A stretch of DNA of 32,610 nucleotides from NCBI GenBank assembly GCA_938010715.1, contig CALLVG010000144.1, forward strand, positions 1 to 32,610, given 5' to 3'. Source of the stretch: an uncultured Saprospiraceae bacterium (GTDB lineage: Bacteria > Bacteroidota > Bacteroidia > Chitinophagales > Saprospiraceae). This document shows, in pieces, positions 24,926 through 32,482 of this stretch. The translations under genes and the position numbers were made by a program. The notes below the pieces were generated by a model, which had not been told where the DNA came from, searched no databases, and saw only the letters and a list, made by a program, of their open reading frames with translations. Each line of letters opens with the position of its first letter. The first letter of the stretch is position 1.

Positions 24926-24933
24926 TACATTTG
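24926..24933 (+). promoter_or_regulatory. -7 box for tyrS
   Basis: TACATTTG matches TAnnTTTG, 20 bp before the ATG at 24954. No clear -33 TTG at the normal distance. Confidence 0.6.
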
Positions 24934-24953
24934 CAGCTCAAAATTTTAGGAAT

Positions 24954-26228
24954 ATGAATTTTATAGAAGAATTGAAATGGAGAGGGATGATGCACCAAAG
25001 CACTCCTGACGTTGAAAAACATTTATCGGAAGGAATCCGATCTGGTTATATTGGATTTGACCCAACAGCTCCTTCTTTGACCATCGGGAACTTCGTACAA
25101 GTGCAATTGCTGACGCTATTTCAAAGAAGCGGACATCAACCGATTGCTTTGATGGGCGGTGCAACTGGCCGAGTTGGAGACCCTTCCGGAAAAGACAAAG
25201 AACGGATTTTGAAAACTTATGATGAGTTAGATTCTAACCTTGCCTTTCAGGTGAAGCAGATGGAAAAATTCCTCGATTTTGGCTCTGGAAAAACAGGTGC
25301 AAAACTCGTAAACAATTACGATTTTTATAAAAATATGAATGTCCTCGATTTCCTACGTGATGTAGGTAAAACGTTGACAATCAACTACATGACGAGCAAA
25401 GAGTCCGTTAAGAAACGCGTTGAAACGGGTCTTTCCTTTACCGAATTTAGTTACCAATTATTGCAGGCATACGACTTCCAATGTCTGTTCAAAGACCACG
25501 GCGTAACCCTTCAAATGGGTGGCTCTGATCAGTGGGGTAATATCACTTCTGGAACAGAGTTTATTCGTAAAAACTTAGGTGAACATGCCTACGCTGTCAC
25601 TACTCCATTATTGACAAAAGCAGATGGTTCTAAATTTGGAAAATCTGAACAAGGCAATCTTTGGATGGATGGCAACATGACTTCGCCTTACAAATTTTAT
25701 CAGTTTTGGATCAATGCATCTGATGCGGATCTACCAAAATATATCAGATACTTCACCTTGAAATCTCATGCAGAGGTTGAACAAATGGAAAGTGATTTGG
25801 CAGACAACCCACGAGAGCTCAAAAAGCTTTTAGCGGAAGAGTTGACGCGCCGTTGTCACTCCAATGATGATTTTGATAGTGTTTTGAAAGTGAGCGATTT
25901 ACTTTTTTCTAATAAGGCATCACGTGATTCTCTTTTGAGTTTGAATGAGTCGGCTTTAAAAACAGTTGCGGGTGAGGTGGACAGCTTTTCAATCAAAAAA
26001 GAAACCCTTGCAAGTGGTATCAACATCATGGATTTGTTGGCAGCGGAAACCACTATTGCTTCTTCCAAATCTGACGCGAGAAGAGCCATTCAAGGAAATT
26101 CCATTTCTGTAAACAAGGAAAAAATTAGCGATTTAGATTTGTCGATTACGCCTGAGCACTTACTTCAAGGGAAGTATATCATGCTCGAAAAAGGGAAGAA
26201 AAATAAATTTATGATTGAGATCAGTTAA
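24954..26228 (+). CDS. tyrS: Tyrosyl-tRNA synthetase
   Basis: A 424-residue class I aminoacyl-tRNA synthetase that charges tRNA-Tyr. The catalytic domain has GYIGFDPTAPSLTIGN (31-46), QPIALMGGATGRVGDPSGKDKER, ECs-like tyrosine-site residues in TEFSYQLLQAYDF and QMGGSDQWGNITSG, and the KMSKS-loop equivalent KFGKS (227-231). The C-terminal 65 residues are an S4 RNA-binding domain (SKSDARRAIQGNSISVNKEK). The oddity is the HIGH signature, which reads TIGN: both histidines are replaced. Other catalytic-domain motifs look intact, so the protein is most likely active. It has its own promoter box and is followed by an inverted repeat shared with pyrF. Confidence 0.96.
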   Translation: MNFIEELKWRGMMHQSTPDVEKHLSEGIRSGYIGFDPTAPSLTIGNFVQVQLLTLFQRSGHQPIALMGGATGRVGDPSGKDKERILKTYDELDSNLAFQVKQMEKFLDFGSGKTGAKLVNNYDFYKNMNVLDFLRDVGKTLTINYMTSKESVKKRVETGLSFTEFSYQLLQAYDFQCLFKDHGVTLQMGGSDQWGNITSGTEFIRKNLGEHAYAVTTPLLTKADGSKFGKSEQGNLWMDGNMTSPYKFYQFWINASDADLPKYIRYFTLKSHAEVEQMESDLADNPRELKKLLAEELTRRCHSNDDFDSVLKVSDLLFSNKASRDSLLSLNESALKTVAGEVDSFSIKKETLASGINIMDLLAAETTIASSKSDARRAIQGNSISVNKEKISDLDLSITPEHLLQGKYIMLEKGKKNKFMIEIS

Positions 26229-26237
26229 AAGTTTTTC

Positions 26238-26319
26238 AGTCGGCAGTCCGCAATATTCAGTACGCGATCCGTGTCTGCCATATTGGAGACTGCCGATTGC
26301 AGACTGAAGACTGCCGACT
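26238..26319. repeat. Nested GACTGCCGA repeats between tyrS and pyrF
   Basis: AGTCGGCAGTC (26238-26248) is perfectly inverted at 26309-26319, and GACTGCCGA also occurs directly at 26288-26296 and 26309-26317. The whole 82 bp lie between the convergent stops, touching that of pyrF. It can fold into a hairpin and may act as a terminator for both genes. Confidence 0.6.
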
Positions 26320-27134
26320 TATCCAAATTTCTCCTCCAACAATTCAGCCATCTCCAATTGTACTTTTTGGGCTGCTGCTCTTGCTTTTTTAGCAAAATCT
26401 TTTCCATTGCCAGCGTAGATGATTCCTCTTGAGGAATTGACAAGCAAACCACATTTATCATTCATTCCATTTCGGCTAACTCCCTGTAAATCACCACCTT
26501 GCGCGCCAATACCGGGCACTAAAAGAAAATGATCTGGTACGTGTTTTCTTATCGTTTTAAACATTTCTGGGTGCGTCGCGCCTACTACATACATCAAATT
26601 ATCAGAAGTTCCCCACTCTTTGGAAGTATTTAAAACTTTCTCAAAAAGTTGTTCCCCATTCTCTTTCATAAATTGGAAATCAGCGCTTCCTTTATTGGAA
26701 GTCAAAGCCAGTAAAATGACCCACTTCTTCTTAAATTCTAAAAATGGAGAAACGGAATCCACACCCATATATGGTGCAACGGTTACTGAATCTACTCCCA
26801 AGGTTTCAAAAAATGCCTTTGCGTAAAGACGAGAAGTATTACCTATATCACCTCGTTTTGCGTCTGCAATAGTGAAGTGTTCATCGCCGATGTACTCGAT
26901 TGTTTTTTCCAAAGAAGTCATCCCTTTTGCGCCCAATGCTTCGTAAAAAGCAACATTCGGTTTATATGCCACACATAAATCGCGGGTCGCATCTATAATC
27001 CTTTTATTGAATTGAAAAATCGGATCTCGATAACGAAGCAGGTGCTCAGGAATTCGAGTCAGGTCTGTATCTAATCCAACACTGAGATAAGATTTTCTTT
27101 TTTTGATAAGTTTGAAAAGTTGATTTCGATTCAT
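26319..27134 (-). CDS. pyrF: Orotidine 5'-phosphate decarboxylase
   Basis: A 271-residue enzyme for the last step of UMP synthesis (OMP to UMP + CO2). The catalytic signature [10 protein letters not shown] is at 91-100, with Lys93 and Asp96 of the active-site D-x-K-x-x-D set, and [11 protein letters not shown] (58-68) precedes it. The phosphate-binding end [10 protein letters not shown] and [10 protein letters not shown] follow. The length and [10 protein letters not shown] wording are those of the longer (about 270-residue) form of PyrF. It is preceded on the same strand by the mrp-nifU unit, but a terminator and two palindromes lie between, so it probably has its own promoter. Confidence 0.95.
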   Translation of the reverse strand: MNRNQLFKLIKKRKSYLSVGLDTDLTRIPEHLLRYRDPIFQFNKRIIDATRDLCVAYKPNVAFYEALGAKGMTSLEKTIEYIGDEHFTIADAKRGDIGNTSRLYAKAFFETLGVDSVTVAPYMGVDSVSPFLEFKKKWVILLALTSNKGSADFQFMKENGEQLFEKVLNTSKEWGTSDNLMYVVGATHPEMFKTIRKHVPDHFLLVPGIGAQGGDLQGVSRNGMNDKCGLLVNSSRGIIYAGNGKDFAKKARAAAQKVQLEMAELLEEKFG

Positions 27135-27146
27135 TTTTCTGTGTAG

Positions 27147-27209
27147 GCGGAACTTAAGTTCCGCGAGTGGTTAAGATTGATTTTTTTAGACGCGGAAGTT
27201 AAGTTCCGC
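27147..27209. repeat. Pair of 18-bp palindromes upstream of pyrF
   Basis: GCGGAACTTAAGTTCCGC at 27147-27164 is a perfect palindrome, and GCGGAAGTTAAGTTCCGC at 27192-27209 is the same with one change. They are 45 bp apart, centre to centre, and the nearer one ends 13 bp before the pyrF ATG. They could be dimeric-repressor operators or REP-like repeats. Confidence 0.7.
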
Positions 27210-27223
27210 ATACTTAAAATAGA

Positions 27224-27259
27224 AATCCCGAATTTTCACAAAAGCGAAAATTCGGGATT
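27224..27259 (-). terminator. Hairpin terminator after nifU
   Basis: AATCCCGAATTTTC is perfectly inverted (14 bp) across an 8-base loop. On the minus strand it follows the nifU-like gene's stop by about 20 bp. Confidence 0.8.
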
Positions 27260-27278
27260 CGTATGAGCAAATATATTT

Positions 27279-27542
27279 TTAAACTTTAATTTCAATTCCA
27301 TTAATTGCTTCAACACCTTTGATTTCAGGAACTTTTGATTTTATCGCTTCTTCAATTCCTGCTTTCATGGTCATGATGGACATAAAACAATTTTCGCAAT
27401 TGCCTAACCATTTCACTTTCACAATCATCTCTTCCGTCACTTCCACCACCTCTACATCACCACCATCAGCAGCCAAATGAGGTCTGACACTTTCCAGTGC
27501 AGCTTCAATTCTTTCAATCAATTCGTCTTTTGAATCTGACAT
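27279..27542 (-). CDS. NifU C-terminal-domain Fe-S cluster scaffold/carrier
   Basis: An 87-residue protein consisting of the NifU/NfuA-type domain: an ADGGDVEVVEV stretch (25-35) and the metal-binding pair Cys49/Cys52 (GNCENC). The usual GxCxxC context ends in PMS; here it is FMS. Such proteins carry [4Fe-4S] clusters between scaffolds and target enzymes. It lies 54 bp downstream of the mrp gene on the same strand, and the pair is a plausible Fe-S trafficking operon. A terminator follows. Confidence 0.92.
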   Translation of the reverse strand: MSDSKDELIERIEAALESVRPHLAADGGDVEVVEVTEEMIVKVKWLGNCENCFMSIMTMKAGIEEAIKSKVPEIKGVEAINGIEIKV

Positions 27543-27596
27543 TTATTAATTTTAATATTTCAGTTGAATGCGAATTTACAAATTTGTTCTTGAACT

Positions 27597-28691
27597 TTAT
27601 TTAACATGAACGATATTAGTCGGCTCAAGGTTTTCATTTCTATTCGCTACACTTGCGACAAGCGAATCTGCGATGTCCAAAAATGCCTTTGAAGATGGAT
27701 GCCCTGCTTGCAAAACAATTGGTTTTCCACCATCCCCAGCTTCTCTAATCCCTTGAACCAAAGGCACTTGTCCCAATAATTTAGAGTCGCATTTCTTTGC
27801 TAAAGTTTCGCCACCACCTTTTCCAAATATAAAATATTTGTTGTCGGGCAACTCCTCAGGCGTGAACCATGACATATTTTCTACGACTCCTAAAATTGGC
27901 ACATTTACGTTAGGCAGCAAAAACATATTGACTGCTTTGATAGCATCCGCAATCGCAACATCTTGTGGAGTTGTCACTGCAACAACCCCCGTCAAAGGAA
28001 CTGTTTGCACCAAAGTCAATTGTACATCACCTGTCCCTGGAGGCAAATCGACAATCAAATAATCTAACTCAGGCCAGATCACATCATTGAAAAATTGTTT
28101 GATAATGCCCGCCAACCTCGGCCCACGCAAAACAACCGCCTGATCTGGTTCGACAATAAAACCAATCGAAATTACAGGTATGTCATAAGCTACTAATGGA
28201 ATAATTTTCGGCTTACCGTAAAGTTCCTGAACCTTTGGACGTTGGCCTTGCAAGCCCAACATAGTAGGCAATGATGGTCCATAAACATCCGCATCAACGA
28301 TTCCTACTTTGAACCCTTTTGCTTTTAGTGCCAAAGCGAGATTGACCGAAACAGTACTCTTTCCCACGCCACCTTTTCCACTCGCAACTGCGATTATATT
28401 TTTCACATGCGGCATTGGAGTACTTGCTTTTGGCGCACCTGCATCTTTTCCACCTGCAACGACATGCACATCCACATTGGCATTAGGATATAATTTTCCA
28501 ATAATTCCTTGTGAGTTAAAAATCAACTCCGATTTGGAAGGATGATTTAAGGAAGGTAAAACCAAAGTAAAATTGACATTGTTTCCGTCAATTTTTAAGT
28601 CTTGTACCATTTTCATGGAAATAATATCCTGCCCTGTCCCTGGGTCACGAATGGTACTTAATGCCTCTGTAATTGTCTTTTGATCCATCAT
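27597..28691 (-). CDS. Mrp/NBP35-family Fe-S cluster carrier ATPase
   Basis: A 364-residue P-loop ATPase of the Mrp/ApbC group. A MIP18-like domain occupies about 1-85 (ITEALSTIRDPGTGQDI). The deviant Walker A motif GKGGVGKST is at 105-113, followed by VGIVDADVYGPSLPTMLG and YLIVDLPPGTGDVQL (Walker B region). VVENMSWFTPEELPDNKYFIFGKGGGE follows near residue 270. The family binds and transfers Fe-S clusters. The CxxC pair found in some members is not visible, as in many Bacteroidota homologues. Two ATGs in a row begin the gene. A -7 box (28709-28716) lies upstream. Confidence 0.93.
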   Translation of the reverse strand: MMDQKTITEALSTIRDPGTGQDIISMKMVQDLKIDGNNVNFTLVLPSLNHPSKSELIFNSQGIIGKLYPNANVDVHVVAGGKDAGAPKASTPMPHVKNIIAVASGKGGVGKSTVSVNLALALKAKGFKVGIVDADVYGPSLPTMLGLQGQRPKVQELYGKPKIIPLVAYDIPVISIGFIVEPDQAVVLRGPRLAGIIKQFFNDVIWPELDYLIVDLPPGTGDVQLTLVQTVPLTGVVAVTTPQDVAIADAIKAVNMFLLPNVNVPILGVVENMSWFTPEELPDNKYFIFGKGGGETLAKKCDSKLLGQVPLVQGIREAGDGGKPIVLQAGHPSSKAFLDIADSLVASVANRNENLEPTNIVHVK

Positions 28692-28708
28692 TATGTGTTT
28701 TCTGACTG

Positions 28709-28716
28709 CAAACGTA
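28709..28716 (-). promoter_or_regulatory. -7 box for mrp-nifU
   Basis: TACGTTTG on the minus strand matches TAnnTTTG, 17 bp before the first ATG at 28691. Confidence 0.6.
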
Positions 28717-28856
28717 AGTTAAAAAATGGCTTAATTGTTAAATTGTTGGATGGTTATTTTTAGTAAAAAAAAACTATTTCTCCTTCATCTTTAAGCTATT
28801 TCGGATTTAAACAACCTGCAAAATCAATTGTTTTCATTTTAATTTTTCATTTTAAT

Positions 28857-28885
28857 TTTGATTTTAAAACGGTTAGTTACTTTTG
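28857..28885 (+). promoter_or_regulatory. Promoter directly before the ribF fusion gene
   Basis: TTTG (28857-28860), 17 bp, TACTTTTG (28878-28885) match the Bacteroidota consensus. The ATG at 28893 lies only 7 bp past the box, so the transcript would have almost no leader, or none. Confidence 0.7.
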
Positions 28886-28892
28886 CGTCGAA

Positions 28893-30920
28893 ATGCGAGT
28901 ATTTAGAAACATAAATGATTTACCCGAATTCGAAAATGCGGTCTTGACCATCGGGTCATTTGACGGTGTACACAATGGACATCGGGCACTTTTGAAGAAG
29001 GTCAAGTCTTTGGCACAAAAGGTTGATGGTGAGGTAGTTATCATCACATTTCATCCTCATCCACGTCAAATCATCTATCCAAAAGATAATACTTTAAGGC
29101 TACTCAACTCGATTGAGGAAAAGATTCAATTATTTGAAAAAATTGGGGTGGACAATCTGGTGATTGTTCCGTTCTCCATCCAATTTTCTCAACAACCCGC
29201 AGATGAATATGTAGAGAAATTTTTAGTAGAAAAATTCCACCCGAAAATTGTGGTGGTCGGTTTTGATCATAAATTTGGATTGAATCGCCAAGGTGATATA
29301 AATTACCTCAAACATCATGGAAAAATTCATGGATTTGAAGTTGAAGAAATTCAGAAACAAACGCTTTCTGATTTAAAAATAAGTTCTACCCGAGTTCGTA
29401 ACGCACTTTTAGAAAAGAATATTGAGGAAGCGAATTCTTCATTGGGTTACAATTACATGTTGACAGGCGAAGTAATTCGCGGTTTAGAGTTGGGTTCCAA
29501 ATTAGGTTTTCCAACAGCTAATTTAAAAATATCCACTAAGCATAAATTGATTCCTCCAAATGGCGTTTATGCCGCTTATGTTTGGTATAAAAATGAACGA
29601 TATCAATCCATGTTTTATATTGGGAATCGCATGACTTTGGAGGGTCATCCTCAGCTGACTATGGAGGCCAATATTTTTGATTTTGATGATTCGATTTATG
29701 GTGAAAATATTCAGATTGAACTGGTTGAATTCATAAGAGAAGGAAAGAAATTTGATGACTTAAATGCACTCAAATCTCAACTCAAAAAAGATAAATCGAC
29801 GACTCAAAAAGCGCTCAAAACATTAGAAGAAAAACAAATAGCTGATTCAAAAAAAAAATCTGTCGCAGTCGTAATTTTAAATTATAATGGAAAGAATTAT
29901 CTCGAACAATTCTTGCCTTCTGTAGTGACAACTTCCTATTCAAAATCAAAAATAATTGTTGCAGATAATTCATCAACAGATGATTCTATTTCTTTTTTAA
30001 AAGAAAATTATCCGCAAATAGAATTACTACAACTCACTGATAATCAAGGGTATGCAGGTGGATATAATCAAGCATTAACTTTAATAGAAGGTGAATACGA
30101 TTATTATGTTTTACTAAATTCGGATATAGAGGTTACTCCAAATTGGTTGAAGCCTTTGGAGCAATTGATGTCTTCAGATTCTTCTATAGCGGCTTGCCAA
30201 CCAAAGATTCTTGCTTATCATAAAAAGACGCATTTTGAGTACGCTGGAGCGGCTGGAGGATGGATGGATTCACTCGGCTATCCATTTTGTAAAGGACGCG
30301 TTTTTGACGTAGCGGAAGAGGACAATAATCAGTACGATGAAGCCGAAGAAATCTTTTGGGCATCAGGTGCTTGTTTGGTCGTTCGAGCAGATTTATTTCA
30401 TGCTTTAGGTGGGCTTGACAATGGGTATTTTGCCCACATGGAAGAGATTGATTTTTGTTGGCGTTTGAAAAATGCGGGCTACAAAATCATGTCTTGTCCT
30501 GAGTCCATTGTTTATCATGTTGGGGGTGGAACTTTGGACTACGAAAGTCCTCGAAAAACCTATCTCAATTTCAGAAACAACCTTTACACTTTAGTGAAAA
30601 ATCAAAAGAAAAGAAAGTTACTTTGGCTCATTCCATTGCGTTTGGTTTTGGATGGATTGGCTGGAATGAAGTTTTTGATAGATGGAAAATGGAGAAATAC
30701 AATGGCCGTTATAAAAGCGCACTTTAGATTTTATGCAGCCATTCCATTGTTGTTTGCGAAACGCGCAAAGAATAGACAACGCATAAATGCAAACGTCAAT
30801 GGAACCAAATTTAACCTAACAGGTGTTTACGAGGGAAGTATCGTTTGGGATTTTTTTATAAAAAAGAAGAAAACGTTTAAAGAAATAAACCCTACTGGGA
30901 ATGAAAACCCGCCTGAATGA
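28893..30920 (+). CDS. ribF: Fusion of bifunctional riboflavin kinase/FAD synthetase (RibF) with a family 2 glycosyltransferase
   Basis: A 675-residue single reading frame joining two normally separate proteins. Residues 1-310 are a complete RibF: the nucleotidyltransferase domain with GSFDGVHNGH (21-30), TFHPHPRQI (52-60) and ISSTRVRNAL, then the riboflavin kinase domain with LGFPTANL (204-211), EANIFDFDDSIYG and a normal end. Residues 323-675 are a GT-A glycosyltransferase of the rhamnosyltransferase-like family 2 type: SVAVVILNYNG, IVADNSSTDDSISFL, NQGYAGGYNQAL, the NSD metal motif (409-411), EEIDFCWRL, and hydrophobic helices near 575-625. The linker (about 311-322) ends in three Lys codons inside a run of ten A (29849-29858). 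Each half is of normal length. No ATG, GTG or TTG near the junction could start the transferase separately. Confidence 0.9.
   Translation: MRVFRNINDLPEFENAVLTIGSFDGVHNGHRALLKKVKSLAQKVDGEVVIITFHPHPRQIIYPKDNTLRLLNSIEEKIQLFEKIGVDNLVIVPFSIQFSQQPADEYVEKFLVEKFHPKIVVVGFDHKFGLNRQGDINYLKHHGKIHGFEVEEIQKQTLSDLKISSTRVRNALLEKNIEEANSSLGYNYMLTGEVIRGLELGSKLGFPTANLKISTKHKLIPPNGVYAAYVWYKNERYQSMFYIGNRMTLEGHPQLTMEANIFDFDDSIYGENIQIELVEFIREGKKFDDLNALKSQLKKDKSTTQKALKTLEEKQIADSKKKSVAVVILNYNGKNYLEQFLPSVVTTSYSKSKIIVADNSSTDDSISFLKENYPQIELLQLTDNQGYAGGYNQALTLIEGEYDYYVLLNSDIEVTPNWLKPLEQLMSSDSSIAACQPKILAYHKKTHFEYAGAAGGWMDSLGYPFCKGRVFDVAEEDNNQYDEAEEIFWASGACLVVRADLFHALGGLDNGYFAHMEEIDFCWRLKNAGYKIMSCPESIVYHVGGGTLDYESPRKTYLNFRNNLYTLVKNQKKRKLLWLIPLRLVLDGLAGMKFLIDGKWRNTMAVIKAHFRFYAAIPLLFAKRAKNRQRINANVNGTKFNLTGVYEGSIVWDFFIKKKKTFKEINPTGNENPPE
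29849..29858 (+). promoter_or_regulatory. A10 run at the RibF/glycosyltransferase junction, possible slippage site
   Basis: Ten A encode the end of Ser319 and Lys320-322. Losing one A would end the protein at 326 residues and gaining one would end it at 331, so slippage in either direction would release RibF without the transferase. Runs of nine or more A are known sites of transcriptional slippage in bacteria. Slippage here is inference. The run is also a typical place for a sequencing length error. Confidence 0.35.
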
Positions 30921-31003
30921 TAACGGGCAGGTTAAAATGAGAAATTAAAATTAAAACGCGCAGGTAATCAGTTCATTCAACTAATTTTCTAATCAACCAA
31001 TTC

Positions 31004-31858
31004 ATGGCAAATAAAAAACAGAAACCACAAATCATATTTGAAGATGAGGCCTTAGTGGTTTTAAATAAACCGCCATTCCTTCGTGCGCTTCCAGACAGAT
31101 ATCGAGCAGACTTGCCCAATATATTGGACATGATGCGCGAAAAATATGGTGAAATTTTCATGGTTCATCGACTGGACATGGAAACGAGTGGAGCGATTAT
31201 TTTAGCTAAAACGAAAGAAGCACATAAACACCTAAATGAGCAATTCGAAGCCAGAACGGTTGATAAAAAGTATTTGACTTTGGTCGAGGGTTCTAACTTT
31301 CCAGAAGAAGGAGAAATTGATGCAGCTATCGGTTCGCACCCTACCATGAAGCGACAACGCGTAACTAAAAAAGGAAAAAAATCTGTTACGCAATATAAAT
31401 TAGTAGAAGCCTTTCAAGGGTTTGCCTTGGTGGAAGCAAAAATTCTAACTGGGAGAATGCACCAAATCAGAGTTCATTTCGAAAGTATTGGTTATCCACT
31501 CGCTGTAGATGCCGTTTATGGTCGCCGAGAAACTTTGAGCATTTCCGATATTAAAAAGGCAAAAATAAGATTTGCAAAAGGAGAAGAATCTGCCAATCCA
31601 TTAATTGAGCGCTCTACCCTACATAGTTGGAAAATTGGTTTCAAACATCCCGTTACTGGCGCTCGATTGAATTTTGAAGCGGAATTGCCGAAGGATTTTA
31701 GAGCGACGGTGAATCAGATGCGAAAGTGGAGAGGTATTGAATGTGTGAATTTTGGAATGATGGAATGTGTGAATTGGCGATCACTTATTCTTTGCAATTC
31801 GTTTTCTGAAGTATGGTCTCCAATGTTTGTAAATGTAACCTTCTTCGTTCTTTTTTAA
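31004..31858 (+). CDS. RluA-family pseudouridine synthase with an odd C-terminal tail
   Basis: A 284-residue RNA pseudouridine synthase lacking an S4 domain. The catalytic motif HRLDMETSG has the active-site Asp at residue 58, preceded by VVLNKPPF and followed by KKYLTLVEG, LVEAKILTGRMHQIRVHF and DAVYGRRE, all standard. Residues to about 244 (QMRKWRG) complete the family fold. The remaining 40 residues look foreign: low-similarity hydrophobic sequence encoded by two copies of GAATGTGTGAATT (31739-31751, 31763-31775) and then by the antisense of the convergent lipoprotein gene (78-bp overlap). Stop-codon loss and read-through into the neighbour is the simplest explanation. Target RNA unknown. 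Confidence 0.88.
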   Translation: MANKKQKPQIIFEDEALVVLNKPPFLRALPDRYRADLPNILDMMREKYGEIFMVHRLDMETSGAIILAKTKEAHKHLNEQFEARTVDKKYLTLVEGSNFPEEGEIDAAIGSHPTMKRQRVTKKGKKSVTQYKLVEAFQGFALVEAKILTGRMHQIRVHFESIGYPLAVDAVYGRRETLSISDIKKAKIRFAKGEESANPLIERSTLHSWKIGFKHPVTGARLNFEAELPKDFRATVNQMRKWRGIECVNFGMMECVNWRSLILCNSFSEVWSPMFVNVTFFVLF

Positions 31859-32482
31859 ATTCCATTTCCAAAGGGAATCGCCCAAATGAATGACTAGCTC
31901 TTCTTTCGTATTTTTTTTTATATCGAAAATCTTTTCCATATTTGTAATTGTACGATCTGCTCCTTTTTTTAATTTAAAATAAACCTCATATTCACCAGGT
32001 TCCTTTATTGAAAAATAAATATTCTTATGGCCATAAGAATCATAGAAAGATAAATCTAATCTACTGTCGAAATAAATTACTTTATAGAGTTTCTTCTTTT
32101 TCCTGATATCATAATTTAATCGAAACCAAGATTCTTTAGAAGATCCATCAATTGTACAATATTTAAAAGAAGTATCTATCGGAATAAATTCAATAGAAAT
32201 CGAATCAGCAAGTTCTTTCTTTTTTATAAAATAAATGGAATCTTTTTGATCACCATATTCATCAAATTGTAAATGCAATTTTTTATTTTTAACAAAATAT
32301 TCCCCGTACCCTTCACTTGCTCCTTTGTCATCTGCAAAAAAGTAATGAAATTCTCCCGACTTTTTTAAATTCAAACAAAGATTGGAATTTTGTGGTTCTG
32401 AGCAGTGGATTCCAACAAATTTATTGGAACAGTTTGACAGCACTACCATAATTGTAAAAAGGAAAAAGTATTTAGCTTTCAT
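31781..32482 (-). CDS. Hypothetical lipoprotein
   Basis: A 233-residue protein with a lipoprotein signal peptide (MKAKYFFLFTIMVVLSNC, lipobox LSNC, lipidated Cys18). The mature part is Lys- and aromatic-rich with alternating strands (KKSGEFHYFFADD, KLHLQFDEYG, SWFRLNYDIRKKKKLYKVIYF, EYEVYFKLKKG), suggesting a beta-rich periplasmic or surface domain. I recognise no family. The C-terminus overlaps the convergent pseudouridine synthase gene by 78 bp. The first 14 bases of the coding sequence lie within the terminal palindrome, so a mirrored ATGAAAGCTAAATA also appears at the window's right edge (32597-32610, plus strand). Confidence 0.8.
   Translation of the reverse strand: MKAKYFFLFTIMVVLSNCSNKFVGIHCSEPQNSNLCLNLKKSGEFHYFFADDKGASEGYGEYFVKNKKLHLQFDEYGDQKDSIYFIKKKELADSISIEFIPIDTSFKYCTIDGSSKESWFRLNYDIRKKKKLYKVIYFDSRLDLSFYDSYGHKNIYFSIKEPGEYEVYFKLKKGADRTITNMEKIFDIKKNTKEELVIHLGDSLWKWNLKKNEEGYIYKHWRPYFRKRIAKNK

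Noticed and set aside
27838-28062. 74-residue plus-strand frame within mrp, and similar frames inside tyrS, purM and others
   Set aside because: They are antisense shadows of well-supported genes.
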